This document shows, in pieces, positions 15,538-24,221 of a stretch of 62,204 nt of DNA; position 1 is the first letter of the stretch; every line of letters begins with the position of its first letter. Source of the stretch: Oceanicola granulosus HTCC2516. Its GTDB lineage: Bacteria; Pseudomonadota; Alphaproteobacteria; Rhodobacterales; Rhodobacteraceae. Below the pieces are notes generated by a model. It had not been told where the DNA came from and did no database searches. It was given only the letters and a program-made list of their open reading frames with translations. The stretch lies in contig NZ_CH724107.1 of assembly GCF_000153305.1 (NCBI RefSeq), forward strand, positions 2,014,803 to 2,077,006, read 5' to 3'. The position numbers and the translations under genes are program-made.

Positions 15538-17597
15538 CGGGTGATCCTCGCGAAGCGGTCGTCGATCTCGCCGCCGCGGTAGTCGCGCGTCAGCGGGTAG
15601 AGCCGGTGGGCCACGGCGAGCCGCGCGCCGCCGTCGCGCTGCACGGGGCGCAGCACCTGCCGGTGCACCCGCCCCGTGGGGCGGCGGGTGAACCAGTCGA
15701 GCGGGACCTCGAAGATCAGCCCCTTGTCGAACGCGCCTTCGCCGAACTCGTCGAAGGACACGTCCGTCAGCGTGGCGAAGGCGCCGATGCGCACGCCGTT
15801 GTCGTACTCCCGCATCACGGTCAGCGTGCCGCCCCAGTCACCGGCGAGGTAGCGGCCGACGTCGAGCTGCGCATGAAGCGGGCCGGGCAGATCGTAGTAG
15901 GCGGAGGCGTGCCCGGTGAGCGAGTCGTAGCCGCGAAATCCGAACATCTCGTTAAAATCGCGCTGCCGGACCGCGTTGATCTCCAGCCCCAGCGCCAGGG
16001 GCCCCTCGAGCGGGTGCCAGAGCAGCTCGGCCGAGACGCCGCCGTACATCCGCTCGAGATAGCCCGCCGTCACCCGGCCGAACAGGTCGCGACCGGGCCG
16101 GAACAGGTGCGTCGCGGTGAGCCGGTGAAGCTGCAGGCCGGGCGCGGCGGCATAGCGGACGGCGTCGGTGCGCACGTGCGGCAGGACCGAATCGGAGCGC
16201 CGGGTCGCCGTGCCGATCGTGTCGTGCAGCGGGTAGCGCAGGTCGGCGGCGAGGACGAGGCCGGGCATCGGCCGCAGGCTGGCCGTCGCGGCGGCGCCGA
16301 CGCTGTAGCGCAGGGGGCTGTCGGGATCGAAGAGCGACGTCTCCACGTAGGGCGCGAGGGCGACGTGGCCGGCCGGGTAGGCGACGGGAAGCTCGCCGGC
16401 GCGGGTCGGGCGGGCGTCGGCGAGGGTGGTGGCGGCGCGCAGGATGCGGTCGCCCTCGAGCGCGTGCTCGCCCGCCTCCAGCGCGGCGCGGGAGATCGAA
16501 ACGGTGGTGATCGGCAGGCCGTAGCGCACGAAGGTGATGTCGAACTGCGTCACCTCGGGGGGCAGCACGTTGGCCATCACCCGCGCCGTGCGGCCGGCGG
16601 CCTGCGGCACCGCGCTCCAGACCTCGTTGACCACCCGCACCCCGGCGCGCGGGCCGTCGCGGGTCAGGCCCTCGAGCACGATCCCCTCGGCGAGCAGCCG
16701 CGCGTCGAGCGTCTCGCGCAGGGCGTTCGGGCTGGCGCCGGGGCGGTTCCAGCTCCGGGCGGCGACCGTGTCGCGCGGCGCGAGCGGCTCGGGCAGGCCC
16801 TCGCGGCCGCCGGGGTGGCGCGGGCGCGCGGGGTCGAGTCTGTAGCCGAGGGTCAGTCCGATGTCGCGGCCGTAGAGGTAGGCGGCGCCGAGGGTGAGGC
16901 CGTTGTCGAAGCGGTGGCGCAGGCCGAGATTGACCGGGGCGGCGATGTCGTGCGCGGCGCCGCGCGCGCGCTCCTGGCGGTAGAGGTCGGGGCTGTACTC
17001 GGCGAGCAGGGTCGTCCGGCCGGCGATCTGGTAGCTGAGCCCGGCGAAGGGCGCGGCGGGGCCGCGGAACCACTGGCCGGCGTCGAGCTGGCCGGTGTCG
17101 GTGTCGGGCGCGGGGCGCTCGGCGAAGGGGCCGGGCAGCGCGCCGAGGGGCACGCGCCCGGCGAGCCGGCCCCAGCCGAGACCGGCCGTCACCGCGAGCG
17201 GACCGATCTGTTTGGTCGCGACGAGGTATTCGCTGCTGTAGATGCCGGTGCCGCCGAAATCGCGCAGACCGAGCGCGACGGCGGGGCGGCGCGGGCCTTC
17301 GGCGAGCAGATCGAGGTGGAGGTCGAAGCTGCGGTCGTAGCGAGTCCCCAGGCCGTCGTAGTCGAAGCCGTCGATGATCGCGTAGCGGGCGGCGCCGCGC
17401 AGGCGGGGGGTGAGCTGGTAGCTCAGCGCCGCGCGGGTGGAGGGGCCGACGCGGGCGAGGCCGAAGGCGAGGGTGCCGTCGGGGCGCGCGCCGGCGGTCG
17501 GCATCTCGAGCAGGCCGGGCGTCGCGTACGTGCCGAGCGGCGCGGCCTCGACCGCGCCGACCGCGAGCGCGAGGAGGGCGGCGAGCCTAATGCCCAT
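15534..17597 (-). CDS. YjbH/GfcD-like outer-membrane exopolysaccharide protein
   Basis: 687 aa, close to the family's usual size. Signal peptide [18 protein letters not shown], then GTYATPGLLEMPTAGARPDGTLAFGLA, the characteristic YjbH opening. The rest alternates aromatic and hydrophilic strands typical of a double beta-barrel; a central periplasmic-like section (about 290-400) precedes a second barrel. Expected role is passage of exopolysaccharide through the outer membrane with YjbF. Overlaps the sugar transferase by 11 bases upstream and yjbF by 4 downstream, so all three are one operon. Confidence 0.88.
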   Translation of the reverse strand: MGIRLAALLALAVGAVEAAPLGTYATPGLLEMPTAGARPDGTLAFGLARVGPSTRAALSYQLTPRLRGAARYAIIDGFDYDGLGTRYDRSFDLHLDLLAEGPRRPAVALGLRDFGGTGIYSSEYLVATKQIGPLAVTAGLGWGRLAGRVPLGALPGPFAERPAPDTDTGQLDAGQWFRGPAAPFAGLSYQIAGRTTLLAEYSPDLYRQERARGAAHDIAAPVNLGLRHRFDNGLTLGAAYLYGRDIGLTLGYRLDPARPRHPGGREGLPEPLAPRDTVAARSWNRPGASPNALRETLDARLLAEGIVLEGLTRDGPRAGVRVVNEVWSAVPQAAGRTARVMANVLPPEVTQFDITFVRYGLPITTVSISRAALEAGEHALEGDRILRAATTLADARPTRAGELPVAYPAGHVALAPYVETSLFDPDSPLRYSVGAAATASLRPMPGLVLAADLRYPLHDTIGTATRRSDSVLPHVRTDAVRYAAAPGLQLHRLTATHLFRPGRDLFGRVTAGYLERMYGGVSAELLWHPLEGPLALGLEINAVRQRDFNEMFGFRGYDSLTGHASAYYDLPGPLHAQLDVGRYLAGDWGGTLTVMREYDNGVRIGAFATLTDVSFDEFGEGAFDKGLIFEVPLDWFTRRPTGRVHRQVLRPVQRDGGARLAVAHRLYPLTRDYRGGEIDDRFARITR

Positions 17598-18252
17598 TGG
17601 CCCGCAGCACCACGCGCACGGTGCGCAGCAGCAGCCGAAGGTCGGTCCGCGGCGACAGGGCGGCGCTGTAAGCGCGGTCGAACCGGACCCGCTCGGCGAA
17701 GGTCGTCTTGCCCCGGGCCGAGACCTGCCAGGGGCCGGTCAACCCGGGGCGCAGGCTATAATAGTGGCTGCCGCCGGCGGCGCGGTAGAGGGACTCCTGC
17801 TCGATGGTAAACGGGCGCGGGCCGACGAGGCTCATGTCGCCGCGCAGGACGTTCCAGAGCTGGGGCAATTCGTCGAGGCTCGTCCTGCGCAACAGCCGGC
17901 CAAGCGGCGTCACGCGGGGGTCGTCGCGCAACTTCTGGTAGGTGCGCCACTCGGCGGCCAGGCGGGGATCGCGGGCGCAGAGGCGCGCGAGCCGGGCCTC
18001 GGCGTCGGGCACCATGGTGCGCAGCTTGTAGCAGCGGAAGGTCGCGCCGCCCTGCCCCACCCGCTCCTGGGCGAAGAAGGCCGGGCCGCCCTGCAGGCGC
18101 GCGGCGAGCCATGCCAGCGCGATGATCGGCAGGACGAACGGCGCGAGGGCGAGACAGGCGGCGATGTCGAGCAGGCGCTTGCCGGCGACGCGGTAGAAGA
18201 AGCCGCGCCGGAGAGTGAGGGCGGGGCGTAGGATGACGGACGGGCTGAACAT
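17587..18252 (-). CDS. Undecaprenyl-phosphate sugar-1-phosphate transferase (bacterial sugar transferase)
   Basis: 221 aa, monotopic PHPT-family enzyme that starts polysaccharide repeat units on undecaprenyl phosphate. One N-terminal membrane segment ([23 protein letters not shown], about 28-50) is followed by [49 protein letters not shown] (catalytic Asp-Glu) and the closing [14 protein letters not shown]. It lacks the extra four N-terminal membrane spans of WcaJ, so it is the short ExoY-like form. GGGAG lies 6 bases before the ATG at 18252. First gene of the polysaccharide operon; its promoter region holds the triple TTAA element. Confidence 0.94.
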   Translation of the reverse strand: MFSPSVILRPALTLRRGFFYRVAGKRLLDIAACLALAPFVLPIIALAWLAARLQGGPAFFAQERVGQGGATFRCYKLRTMVPDAEARLARLCARDPRLAAEWRTYQKLRDDPRVTPLGRLLRRTSLDELPQLWNVLRGDMSLVGPRPFTIEQESLYRAAGGSHYYSLRPGLTGPWQVSARGKTTFAERVRFDRAYSAALSPRTDLRLLLRTVRVVLRANGH

Positions 18253-18488
18253 GGCGCGCTCCCGGAGGTCGACCCGGATGCAACCCTGGGCCGATTCTGC
18301 AGATTTTCTGAAACTGGTGCGCAGTTCGTAGCCGGGAGGTCTTAAGCGCCGGTTAAAGGCGCATTAAGCAGTACACTTTCTACCGCAAAGCCTTGGTGAA
18401 GCGGCGTTTCACCGGCTCACGATCGTGTCACAGCGATTGCCGGAGCGGCCGGCTTGACCCAGAACGTATCGCAGACAGGATCAATCGC
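18253..18488. other. Divergent intergenic region between the polysaccharide operon and the CDP-alcohol transferase unit
   Basis: 236 bases without a gene and clearly AT-richer than its surroundings. It holds the sugar-transferase ribosome site (reverse of 18259-18263), the TTAA array at 18342-18367, and a small hairpin GGTGAA-N7-TTCACC at 18395-18413. Promoters for both directions must lie here, but no confident -35/-10 pair was picked. Confidence 0.6.
18342..18367. promoter_or_regulatory. Triple TTAA-N7 element (two overlapping CtrA-like boxes)
   Basis: TTAA at 18342-18345, 18353-18356 and 18364-18367, each separated by exactly 7 bases. This gives two full TTAA-N7-TTAA sites on an 11-base period, about one helical turn, matching the known CtrA consensus. 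It lies 90 bases upstream of the sugar-transferase start and 122 bases upstream of the CDP-alcohol transferase start. TTAA is otherwise rare in this window. Confidence 0.7.
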
Positions 18489-19100
18489 ATGTTCGACGCC
18501 TCCCTCCGCCGCGTGATCGACCCCCCGCTCAACGCGGCCGGGGCCCGGCTGGCGCGGCGTGGAGTCAGCGCCGACCAGGTCACGCTCGCCGGGCTCGCCA
18601 TCGGACTCGGGGCGGCGCTGGCGATCTGCGGCGGGATGTTCGTGCTGGCGCTGCTGCTGATCCTCGCGTCGCGACTCGCCGACGGACTCGACGGCGCCGT
18701 CGCCCGCGCCAGCCGCAAGACCGACGTCGGCGGCTTCCTCGATATCGTCGCCGATTTCGCCTTCTACGGCGCCGTGCCACTGGCCTTCGTGGTTCATGAT
18801 CCGGCCGCGAACGGCCTCGCCGGGGCGTTCCTGCTGGCCGCGTTCTACGTCAACGGGACGAGCTTCCTCGGCTACGCGATCCTCGCCGAGAAGCGCCGGA
18901 TGCACACGTCGGCACAGGGGCAGAAGACGCTTTACTACTCGAACGGCCTGCTGGAAGGTGCCGAGACGATCGCCCTCTTCCTGGCCATCTGCCTGTTTCC
19001 AAACCTGTTTCCGCCGCTCGCCTGGATCTTCGGCGCGCTGTGCCTCGTCACCGCCACCCTCAGGGTGCTCGCCGCCCGCCGCGTCTTCGCCGACGCCTGA
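18489..19100 (+). CDS. CDP-alcohol phosphatidyltransferase family membrane protein
   Basis: 203 aa. Transfers a phosphatidyl-type group from CDP-activated lipid to an alcohol; the alcohol is unknown. Several membrane spans (about 30-63, 84-130, 160-200) surround the active site LADGLDGAVARASRKTDVGG-FLDIVAD, with D65, D68, D85 and D89 as the metal-binding acids. The spacing between AR and the next conserved Gly is 7, one less than the textbook DG-x2-AR-x8-G-x3-D-x3-D. ATG at 18489 chosen because longer readings start in non-coding-like sequence. The ynjB gene follows after 14 bases, so they are probably co-transcribed. Confidence 0.88.
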   Translation: MFDASLRRVIDPPLNAAGARLARRGVSADQVTLAGLAIGLGAALAICGGMFVLALLLILASRLADGLDGAVARASRKTDVGGFLDIVADFAFYGAVPLAFVVHDPAANGLAGAFLLAAFYVNGTSFLGYAILAEKRRMHTSAQGQKTLYYSNGLLEGAETIALFLAICLFPNLFPPLAWIFGALCLVTATLRVLAARRVFADA

Positions 19101-19114
19101 TCGAAAGGATTTCC

Positions 19115-20308
19115 ATGCGCGCCGCCTTCCTCGCCGCCCTGCTCGCCCCGCTCCCGGCCCTCGCCGACACCGACCCCACCGACTGGGACGCGGTGCTCGC
19201 CGCCGCCGAGGGGCAGACCGTCTACTGGAACGCCTGGGGCGGCTCGACGACGACGAACGACTTCATCGCCTGGATCGGCGAGCGGGTGGCCGAGGAGCAC
19301 GGGGTGACGCTCGAGCACGTCAAGCTCACCGACACCGCCGACGCGGTGACGCGGGTGCTCGCCGAGCGCGAGGCGGGGCAGGACGCGGACGGGGCGATCG
19401 ACCTCATCTGGATCAACGGCGCGAACTTCGCGGCGATGAAGGACGCGGACCTGCTGTTCGGGCCCTTCGCCGAGCAATTGCCGAACTGGCGCTACGTCGA
19501 CACCGCCAAGAGCGTGACGACCGACTTCACCGTGCCGACGCAGGGCTACGAGTCGCCCTGGGCGATGGCGCAGGTGGTGTTCATGTACGACAGCGCCGAC
19601 CTCGCCGAGCCCCCGGCCTCGATGGCCGCGATCCTCGACTTCGCGCGCGCCAACCCGGGCCGGTTCACCTACCCGCAGCCGCCGGACTTCCTCGGCACGA
19701 CCTTCCTCAAGCAGGCGCTGATTGACCTCGCCGACGACCCGTCGCTGCTCGCGCGGCCGGTCGAGGAGGTGGATTACGAGGCCGTCACGGCGCCGCTCTG
19801 GGCGTGGCTCGAGGAGCTGACGCCGCTGCTCTGGCGCGAGGGGCGGGCCTATCCGCAGACCGGGCCGCGGCAGCTGCAGCTGATGAACGACGACGAGATC
19901 GACCTCGCGATCAGCTTCTCGCCGGGCGAAGCCTCGACGGCCATCGCCAACTTCCAGCTGCCCGAGTCCGTGCGCACCTTCGTGCTCGACAAGGGCACGA
20001 TCGGCAACGCCAGCTTCGTGGCGATCCCCTACAACAGCGGCTCCAAGGAGGGCGCGATGGTGGTCGCCAACGCGCTGCTCTCGCCCGAGGCGCAGGCCCG
20101 GGCGCAGGATCCGGAGGTGCTCGGCTACGGCACCGTGCTCGACGTCGCGGCGCTGCCCGAGGCGGCGCGCGCGGCCTTCGATGCGCTGGATCTCGGGGTG
20201 GCGACGCTCTCGCCCGAGGAACTGGGGCAGGTGCAGGACGAGCCGCACCCGAGCTGGGCGACGCGGCTCGCCGAGGATTGGGAGGCGCGCTACGGCGTTG
20301 CCCGGTAG
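19115..20308 (+). CDS. ynjB: ABC transporter substrate-binding protein, YnjB type
   Basis: 397 aa periplasmic binding protein. Signal peptide MRAAFLAALLAPLPALAD, then WDAVLAAAEGQTVYWNAWGGS, the typical YnjB opening, with DLIWINGANF, TQGYESPWAMAQ and QLMNDDEIDLAISFSPGEA further on. AAAGGA precedes the ATG at 19115. With the following permease and ATPase it makes a YnjBCD-type importer. The substrate is not firmly established for this family; thiamine-like or metal ligands have been proposed, and nothing here decides. A TonB receptor or riboswitch was not seen nearby. Confidence 0.88.
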   Translation: MRAAFLAALLAPLPALADTDPTDWDAVLAAAEGQTVYWNAWGGSTTTNDFIAWIGERVAEEHGVTLEHVKLTDTADAVTRVLAEREAGQDADGAIDLIWINGANFAAMKDADLLFGPFAEQLPNWRYVDTAKSVTTDFTVPTQGYESPWAMAQVVFMYDSADLAEPPASMAAILDFARANPGRFTYPQPPDFLGTTFLKQALIDLADDPSLLARPVEEVDYEAVTAPLWAWLEELTPLLWREGRAYPQTGPRQLQLMNDDEIDLAISFSPGEASTAIANFQLPESVRTFVLDKGTIGNASFVAIPYNSGSKEGAMVVANALLSPEAQARAQDPEVLGYGTVLDVAALPEAARAAFDALDLGVATLSPEELGQVQDEPHPSWATRLAEDWEARYGVAR

Positions 20309-20312
20309 ACGC

Positions 20313-21995
20313 GTGCACGACCGGCGCGGCCGGCTGCGGGCCTTCCCGCTGCTGACGCTGGCGGCGATGCTCGGCCCGCTCGCGGCGGGGCTGTGGTGGA
20401 CGATCCGCCCGGCGCTCGGGATGATGGACGGCGCCCCCTCGCTCGGCCCGCTGCGCGCGACGCTCGACTGGCCGGGGCTGCCGGCGGCGTCGTGGCTGTC
20501 GCTGACGAGCGGCGCCGTGGCCACGCTCGGGGCGCTCGCCATCACGGCGCTGATCCTCGCGGGCTGGACCGGCACCCGCGCCTTCGGGCTGCTGCAACGG
20601 CTGCTGTCGCCGCTGCTCGCCCTGCCCCACGCGGCCGCGGCCTTCGGCCTCGCCTTCCTGATCGCGCCGTCGGGCTGGATCGCCCGTGCCGTCTCGCCCT
20701 GGGCGACGGGTTGGGAGCGGCCGCCCGACCTGCTGATCGTGCAGGACCCGTGGGGGCTGGCGCTCGCGGCCGGGCTGATCGTGAAGGAGGTGCCGTTCCT
20801 GCTCCTCGTCAGCCTCGCCGCGCTGCCGCAGGCCGAGGCGCCGCAATCGCTCCGCATCGCGCGCGCGCTGGGCTACGGCCGTGTCACGGGCTTCCTGCTG
20901 ACGGTGTTCCCGCGGCTCTACAGCCAGATCCGGCTGCCGGTCTACGTCACCCTCGCCTACTCGATGTCGACGGTCGACGTCGCCATCATCCTCGGCCCCA
21001 ACACCCCGCCGACGCTCTCGGTGCAGATCGTGCGCTGGATGGCCGACCCGGACCTGGCGCTGCGCGAGCTGGCGGCGGTGGCGGCGCTCTGGCAGCTGGC
21101 GCTGGTGCTGGGCGGCATCGCGCTGTGGCGGGCGGGCGAGGTGCTCGTCGGGCGACTCGGCGCGCTGTGGATCGGCTCGGGGCGGCGCGGGCGGCTCGAC
21201 GGCGTGGCGGGCGGCGCGGGCTTCGTGCTGGCGCTGCTCACCGCGCTCGCGGTGCTGGCGGGGCTGGCGGGGCTGGCGCTCTGGTCGGTCGCGGGCTTCT
21301 GGAGCTTCCCCGACGCGCTCCCCGACAGCCTCACCGGGCGCAGCTGGGCGCGCCACGGGTCGGACGCGCTCGCCACCTTCGGCGACACCGCGCTGATCGC
21401 CGGCGCCGCCACGCTCGCCGCGCTCGCGCTCACCGTCGGCTGCCTCGAGACCGAGCATCGCGGCGGGTTGCGGCCCTCGCGCAGCCTGCTGCTCCTCTAC
21501 CTGCCGCTGCTGATCCCGCAGACGGCGTTCCTGCCGGGGCTGCAGATCATGCTGATCCGGCTGCGGCTCGATCACGGCCTCCTCCCGGTCATCCTCGCGC
21601 ACCTCGTCTTCGTGCTGCCCTACGTCTTCCTGTCGCTCTCCGGCCCCTGGCGCGCCTGGGACGGGCGCATCGCCACCCTCGCCGCCGCGCTGGGCGCGGC
21701 GCCGGGGCGGACGCTGTGGCAGGTGCGCCTGCCGATGATGCTGCGCCCGCTGCTGACGGCGGCGGCGGTCGGCTTCGCGGTCTCGGTGGGGCAGTACCTG
21801 CCGACGCTGCTGACCGGGGGCGGCCGCGTCTCGACGCTGACGACGGAGGCGCTCGCGCTCGCCTCGGGAGGAGACCGGCGGGCGATCGGGGTCTGGAGCC
21901 TGATGCAGGCGCTCGCGGCGTTCCTGCCCTTCGCGCTCGCGCTCGCGCTGCCGGCGCTGCTGTTCCGCAACCGGCGGGGGATGGCCCATGGCTGA
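20313..21995 (+). CDS. ynjC: ABC transporter permease, fused two-domain YnjC type
   Basis: About 560 aa with two tandem permease domains (roughly 40-280 and 310-555), each of about six membrane spans and each with an EAA-type coupling loop (ARALGYGRVTGFLLTVFP; AAALGAAPGRTLWQVRLP). One polypeptide thus supplies both halves of the channel. The start is uncertain: GTG at 20313 is used, but TTG at 20298 is in frame, overlaps ynjB and has GGAGG 12 bases upstream; the first ATG (20367) would cut into the first membrane span. Overlaps ynjD by 8 bases. Confidence 0.88.
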   Translation: MHDRRGRLRAFPLLTLAAMLGPLAAGLWWTIRPALGMMDGAPSLGPLRATLDWPGLPAASWLSLTSGAVATLGALAITALILAGWTGTRAFGLLQRLLSPLLALPHAAAAFGLAFLIAPSGWIARAVSPWATGWERPPDLLIVQDPWGLALAAGLIVKEVPFLLLVSLAALPQAEAPQSLRIARALGYGRVTGFLLTVFPRLYSQIRLPVYVTLAYSMSTVDVAIILGPNTPPTLSVQIVRWMADPDLALRELAAVAALWQLALVLGGIALWRAGEVLVGRLGALWIGSGRRGRLDGVAGGAGFVLALLTALAVLAGLAGLALWSVAGFWSFPDALPDSLTGRSWARHGSDALATFGDTALIAGAATLAALALTVGCLETEHRGGLRPSRSLLLLYLPLLIPQTAFLPGLQIMLIRLRLDHGLLPVILAHLVFVLPYVFLSLSGPWRAWDGRIATLAAALGAAPGRTLWQVRLPMMLRPLLTAAAVGFAVSVGQYLPTLLTGGGRVSTLTTEALALASGGDRRAIGVWSLMQALAAFLPFALALALPALLFRNRRGMAHG

Positions 21996-22620
21996 GGCGC
22001 TGGTGCTCGACGATGTCTGCATCCAGGCCGACTCGCGGCGGCTGCTGGAGATCGACCGGACCATCGCGCCGGGCGCGGTGCTGACCCTGATGGGACCGTC
22101 GGGCGTGGGCAAGTCGACGCTGCTCGCCTGGATGACCGGGAGCCTGCCGCCCGACTTCGCCGCGCGGGGGCGGCTGCGGCTCGGACGCCAGGACATCACC
22201 GACCTGCCGCCGCACCGCCGCCGCCTCGGCATCCTGTTTCAGGACGACCTGCTGTTTCCGCACATGTCGGTGGGGCAGAACCTCGCCTTCGGCCTCGCCC
22301 GCGGCGGCGACCGGCGGGCGCGCATCGCCGAGGCGCTCGAGGAGGTCGAGCTCGCCGGCTTCGAACATCGCGATCCGGCGACGCTGTCGGGCGGGCAGAA
22401 GGCGCGGGTGTCGCTGATGCGGATGCTGCTGTCGGAGCCCGCCGCGCTGCTGCTCGACGAGCCCTTCTCGCGGCTCGATGCGGCGCTGCGCGCGCAGGTC
22501 CGCACGATGGTGTTCGAGCGCGCGCGGGCGCGGATGCTGCCCGTCCTGCTCGTCACCCACGACGGCGCCGACGCCGAGGCCGCGGGCGGCGACTTGGTGA
22601 CCCTCGACCACGCTCATTGA
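21988..22620 (+). CDS. ynjD: ABC transporter ATP-binding protein, YnjD type
   Basis: 210 aa ATPase that drives the YnjBC importer. Walker A GPSGVGKST at 36-44, Q-loop in LGILFQDDLLFPHMSVGQN, signature LSGGQKARVSLMRMLL, Walker B LLLDEPFSRLD, and the switch histidine in LLVTHDGADAE. Compact, with no regulatory C-terminal domain. Its stop overlaps the convergent fliP stop by 7 bases, leaving no room for a terminator: the importer operon abuts the flagellar locus directly. Confidence 0.93.
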   Translation: MAEALVLDDVCIQADSRRLLEIDRTIAPGAVLTLMGPSGVGKSTLLAWMTGSLPPDFAARGRLRLGRQDITDLPPHRRRLGILFQDDLLFPHMSVGQNLAFGLARGGDRRARIAEALEEVELAGFEHRDPATLSGGQKARVSLMRMLLSEPAALLLDEPFSRLDAALRAQVRTMVFERARARMLPVLLVTHDGADAEAAGGDLVTLDHAH

Positions 22621-23354
22621 TACCCCCGCACCAGCGCCTCGGCCACCAATGTCCAGCCGTCGGCCACGACGAAGAAGGCGAGCTTGAAGGGCAGCGACAC
22701 GATGGCCGGCGGCACCATCATCATCCCCATCGACATCAGCACCGCCGCGACGACGAGATCGATGATCAGGAACGGCAGGAACAGCAGGAAGCCGACCTGG
22801 AAGGCGCGCTCGATCTCGCTGAGCAGGAACGAGGGCACCAGGACCGACAGGGGCGCGGCCTCCGGTGCGGGGGGTGGCGCGCTGCCGCGCAGGTCGGCCA
22901 GCGAGGCCAGCGCGGACGGATCGACCCGCGCGGCCATGAAGGTGCGGAAGGGCGCTATGGCGCCGGCGAACGCCTCTTCCAGGCTCGCCTCCCCCGCCGC
23001 CAGCGGCGCGCCGCCGGCCTCCCAGGCGGCGCGGAAGACGGGCTCCATCACGAAGTAGGTCAGGAACAGCGCGAGCGTCACGATCAGCATGTTAGGCGGC
23101 GATTGCTGCAGCCCGATCGCCTGCCGCAGGATCGCGAGGACGGTGACGATGAAGGGGAAGCAGGTGATCATGATCGCCAGCCCCGGCACGAGGCTCAGCA
23201 GCGTGACGAGGAGGAGCAGCTGGATCGAGCGGGTGGCGAGCGAGCCGTCCTCGCCGAGCGACAGCGTCACCTCCTGCGCGGCCGCCGGCGTGGCCGCCAG
23301 GCCGGCGGCAAAGCCGGCGGCGAGGCCGACGAGGAGGAGCGGGGCCGCGCGCAC
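22614..23354 (-). CDS. fliP: Flagellar type III export gate protein FliP
   Basis: 246 aa integral membrane component of the export gate (with FliQ, FliR, FlhA, FlhB). A cleavable signal-like N-terminus (to about 26) is followed by LLLLVTLLSLVPGLAIMITCFPFIVTVLAILRQAIGLQQSPPNMLI, a FliP hallmark. The periplasmic loop is Ala/Pro rich, then comes LLSEIERAFQVGFLLFLPFLIIDLVVAAVLMSMGMMM. Last gene of the fliF-fliH-fliN-fliP operon. Confidence 0.97.
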   Translation of the reverse strand: MRAAPLLLVGLAAGFAAGLAATPAAAQEVTLSLGEDGSLATRSIQLLLLVTLLSLVPGLAIMITCFPFIVTVLAILRQAIGLQQSPPNMLIVTLALFLTYFVMEPVFRAAWEAGGAPLAAGEASLEEAFAGAIAPFRTFMAARVDPSALASLADLRGSAPPPAPEAAPLSVLVPSFLLSEIERAFQVGFLLFLPFLIIDLVVAAVLMSMGMMMVPPAIVSLPFKLAFFVVADGWTLVAEALVRGYQ

Positions 23355-23359
23355 CGGCC

Positions 23360-23650
23360 TCAGCCAAGCCCGCCCGTCCGCGCCACCTCGGTCAGGCGGA
23401 CCGCGAGCTGGCCGGGCTCGCCGCCGGCGTGCTCCTGCAACTCGCCGCGCGCGATGAGCCTGTCGCCGACATAGAGCTCGACCGGGTCGTCGACGCCCCG
23501 GTCGAGCGGCAGGACGGCGTTCTGATCAAGCGTCAGCAGCTCGCCGACGGAGGGGCGGGCGCGGCCGACGACGATCGTGATCTCGATCGGGACCGCGCGC
23601 AGCGGACCGCCCTCCGGGGCGGCGGCGGGAGGGGCGGGGCTGTCATCCAT
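23360..23650 (-). CDS. fliN: Flagellar motor switch protein FliN
   Basis: 96 aa, the C-terminal SpoA/FliN domain of the switch C-ring: VPIEITIVVGRARPSVGELLTLDQNAVLPLDRGVDDPVELYVGDRLIARGEL. A short Pro/Ala-rich N-tail precedes it. The ATG at 23650 overlaps the end of fliH; the reading from 23668 has no support. Together with FliM and FliG it sets rotation, but neither of those is in the window. Confidence 0.94.
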   Translation of the reverse strand: MDDSPAPPAAAPEGGPLRAVPIEITIVVGRARPSVGELLTLDQNAVLPLDRGVDDPVELYVGDRLIARGELQEHAGGEPGQLAVRLTEVARTGGLG

Positions 23651-24221
23651 GCAGGGCGCTCCGGGCATCTGGGGGATCGTGAACGAGCGCGTCGAGCGCG
23701 GCGGCGATGTCGGCGACGAGGCGGTCGAGGTCGAGCACCGTCTCGCGCTCGGGTGTGCGCAGCAGCACCTCGCCGGGGCCGAGCGCCGGGTTTGCCTCGA
23801 TCTGGACGGCGAGTCCGGGCTGGGCGGCGACGATCTCGCCCAGCGCCTCCAGCGAGTCCGGCGCGACGAGCAGCGCGATCGGGGTGCGGCTGTCGCCCTC
23901 CGCCGCCTCCATCAGCGCCTCGACGACGAAGGCGCCGAGGCTGGCGCGCGCGAGGCCGGGCAGGAGCAGCCCGGCGATTGAGACGAACAGCGGGCGCAGC
24001 GACTCAAGCACCTGCTGGCGGGCCTCGGCGTGGGTGAAAGCGAGCTCCGTCAGGCGCTGGACGACGGCGTTGTCAAGTTGCGTGCGCTCGGCCCGCGCCT
24101 GCGCCAGCCCGGCCTCGCGCCCCGTCGCGAAGCCGTCTTCGTAGGCGAGCGGCGCGGGGGCGGCGTCGGGCGGCGGAGGGGTGCCGGTGTCGAAGGATTC
24201 GAGCGTAAGGATCTGTCCCAT
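23643..24221 (-). CDS. fliH: FliH-like regulator of the flagellar export ATPase
   Basis: 192 aa. Begins MGQILTLESFDTG, then a helical Ala/Glu-rich stretch (YEDGFATGREAGLAQARAE) and a compact C-terminal domain (PIALLVAPDSLEALGEI, ALGPGEVLLRTPE) as in FliH/YscL. In the family it anchors the FliI ATPase to the base; fliI is 16 kb away here. Directly abuts fliF upstream and overlaps fliN downstream. Sequence similarity is weak, so the call leans on position and length. Confidence 0.82.
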   Translation of the reverse strand: MGQILTLESFDTGTPPPPDAAPAPLAYEDGFATGREAGLAQARAERTQLDNAVVQRLTELAFTHAEARQQVLESLRPLFVSIAGLLLPGLARASLGAFVVEALMEAAEGDSRTPIALLVAPDSLEALGEIVAAQPGLAVQIEANPALGPGEVLLRTPERETVLDLDRLVADIAAALDALVHDPPDARSALHG

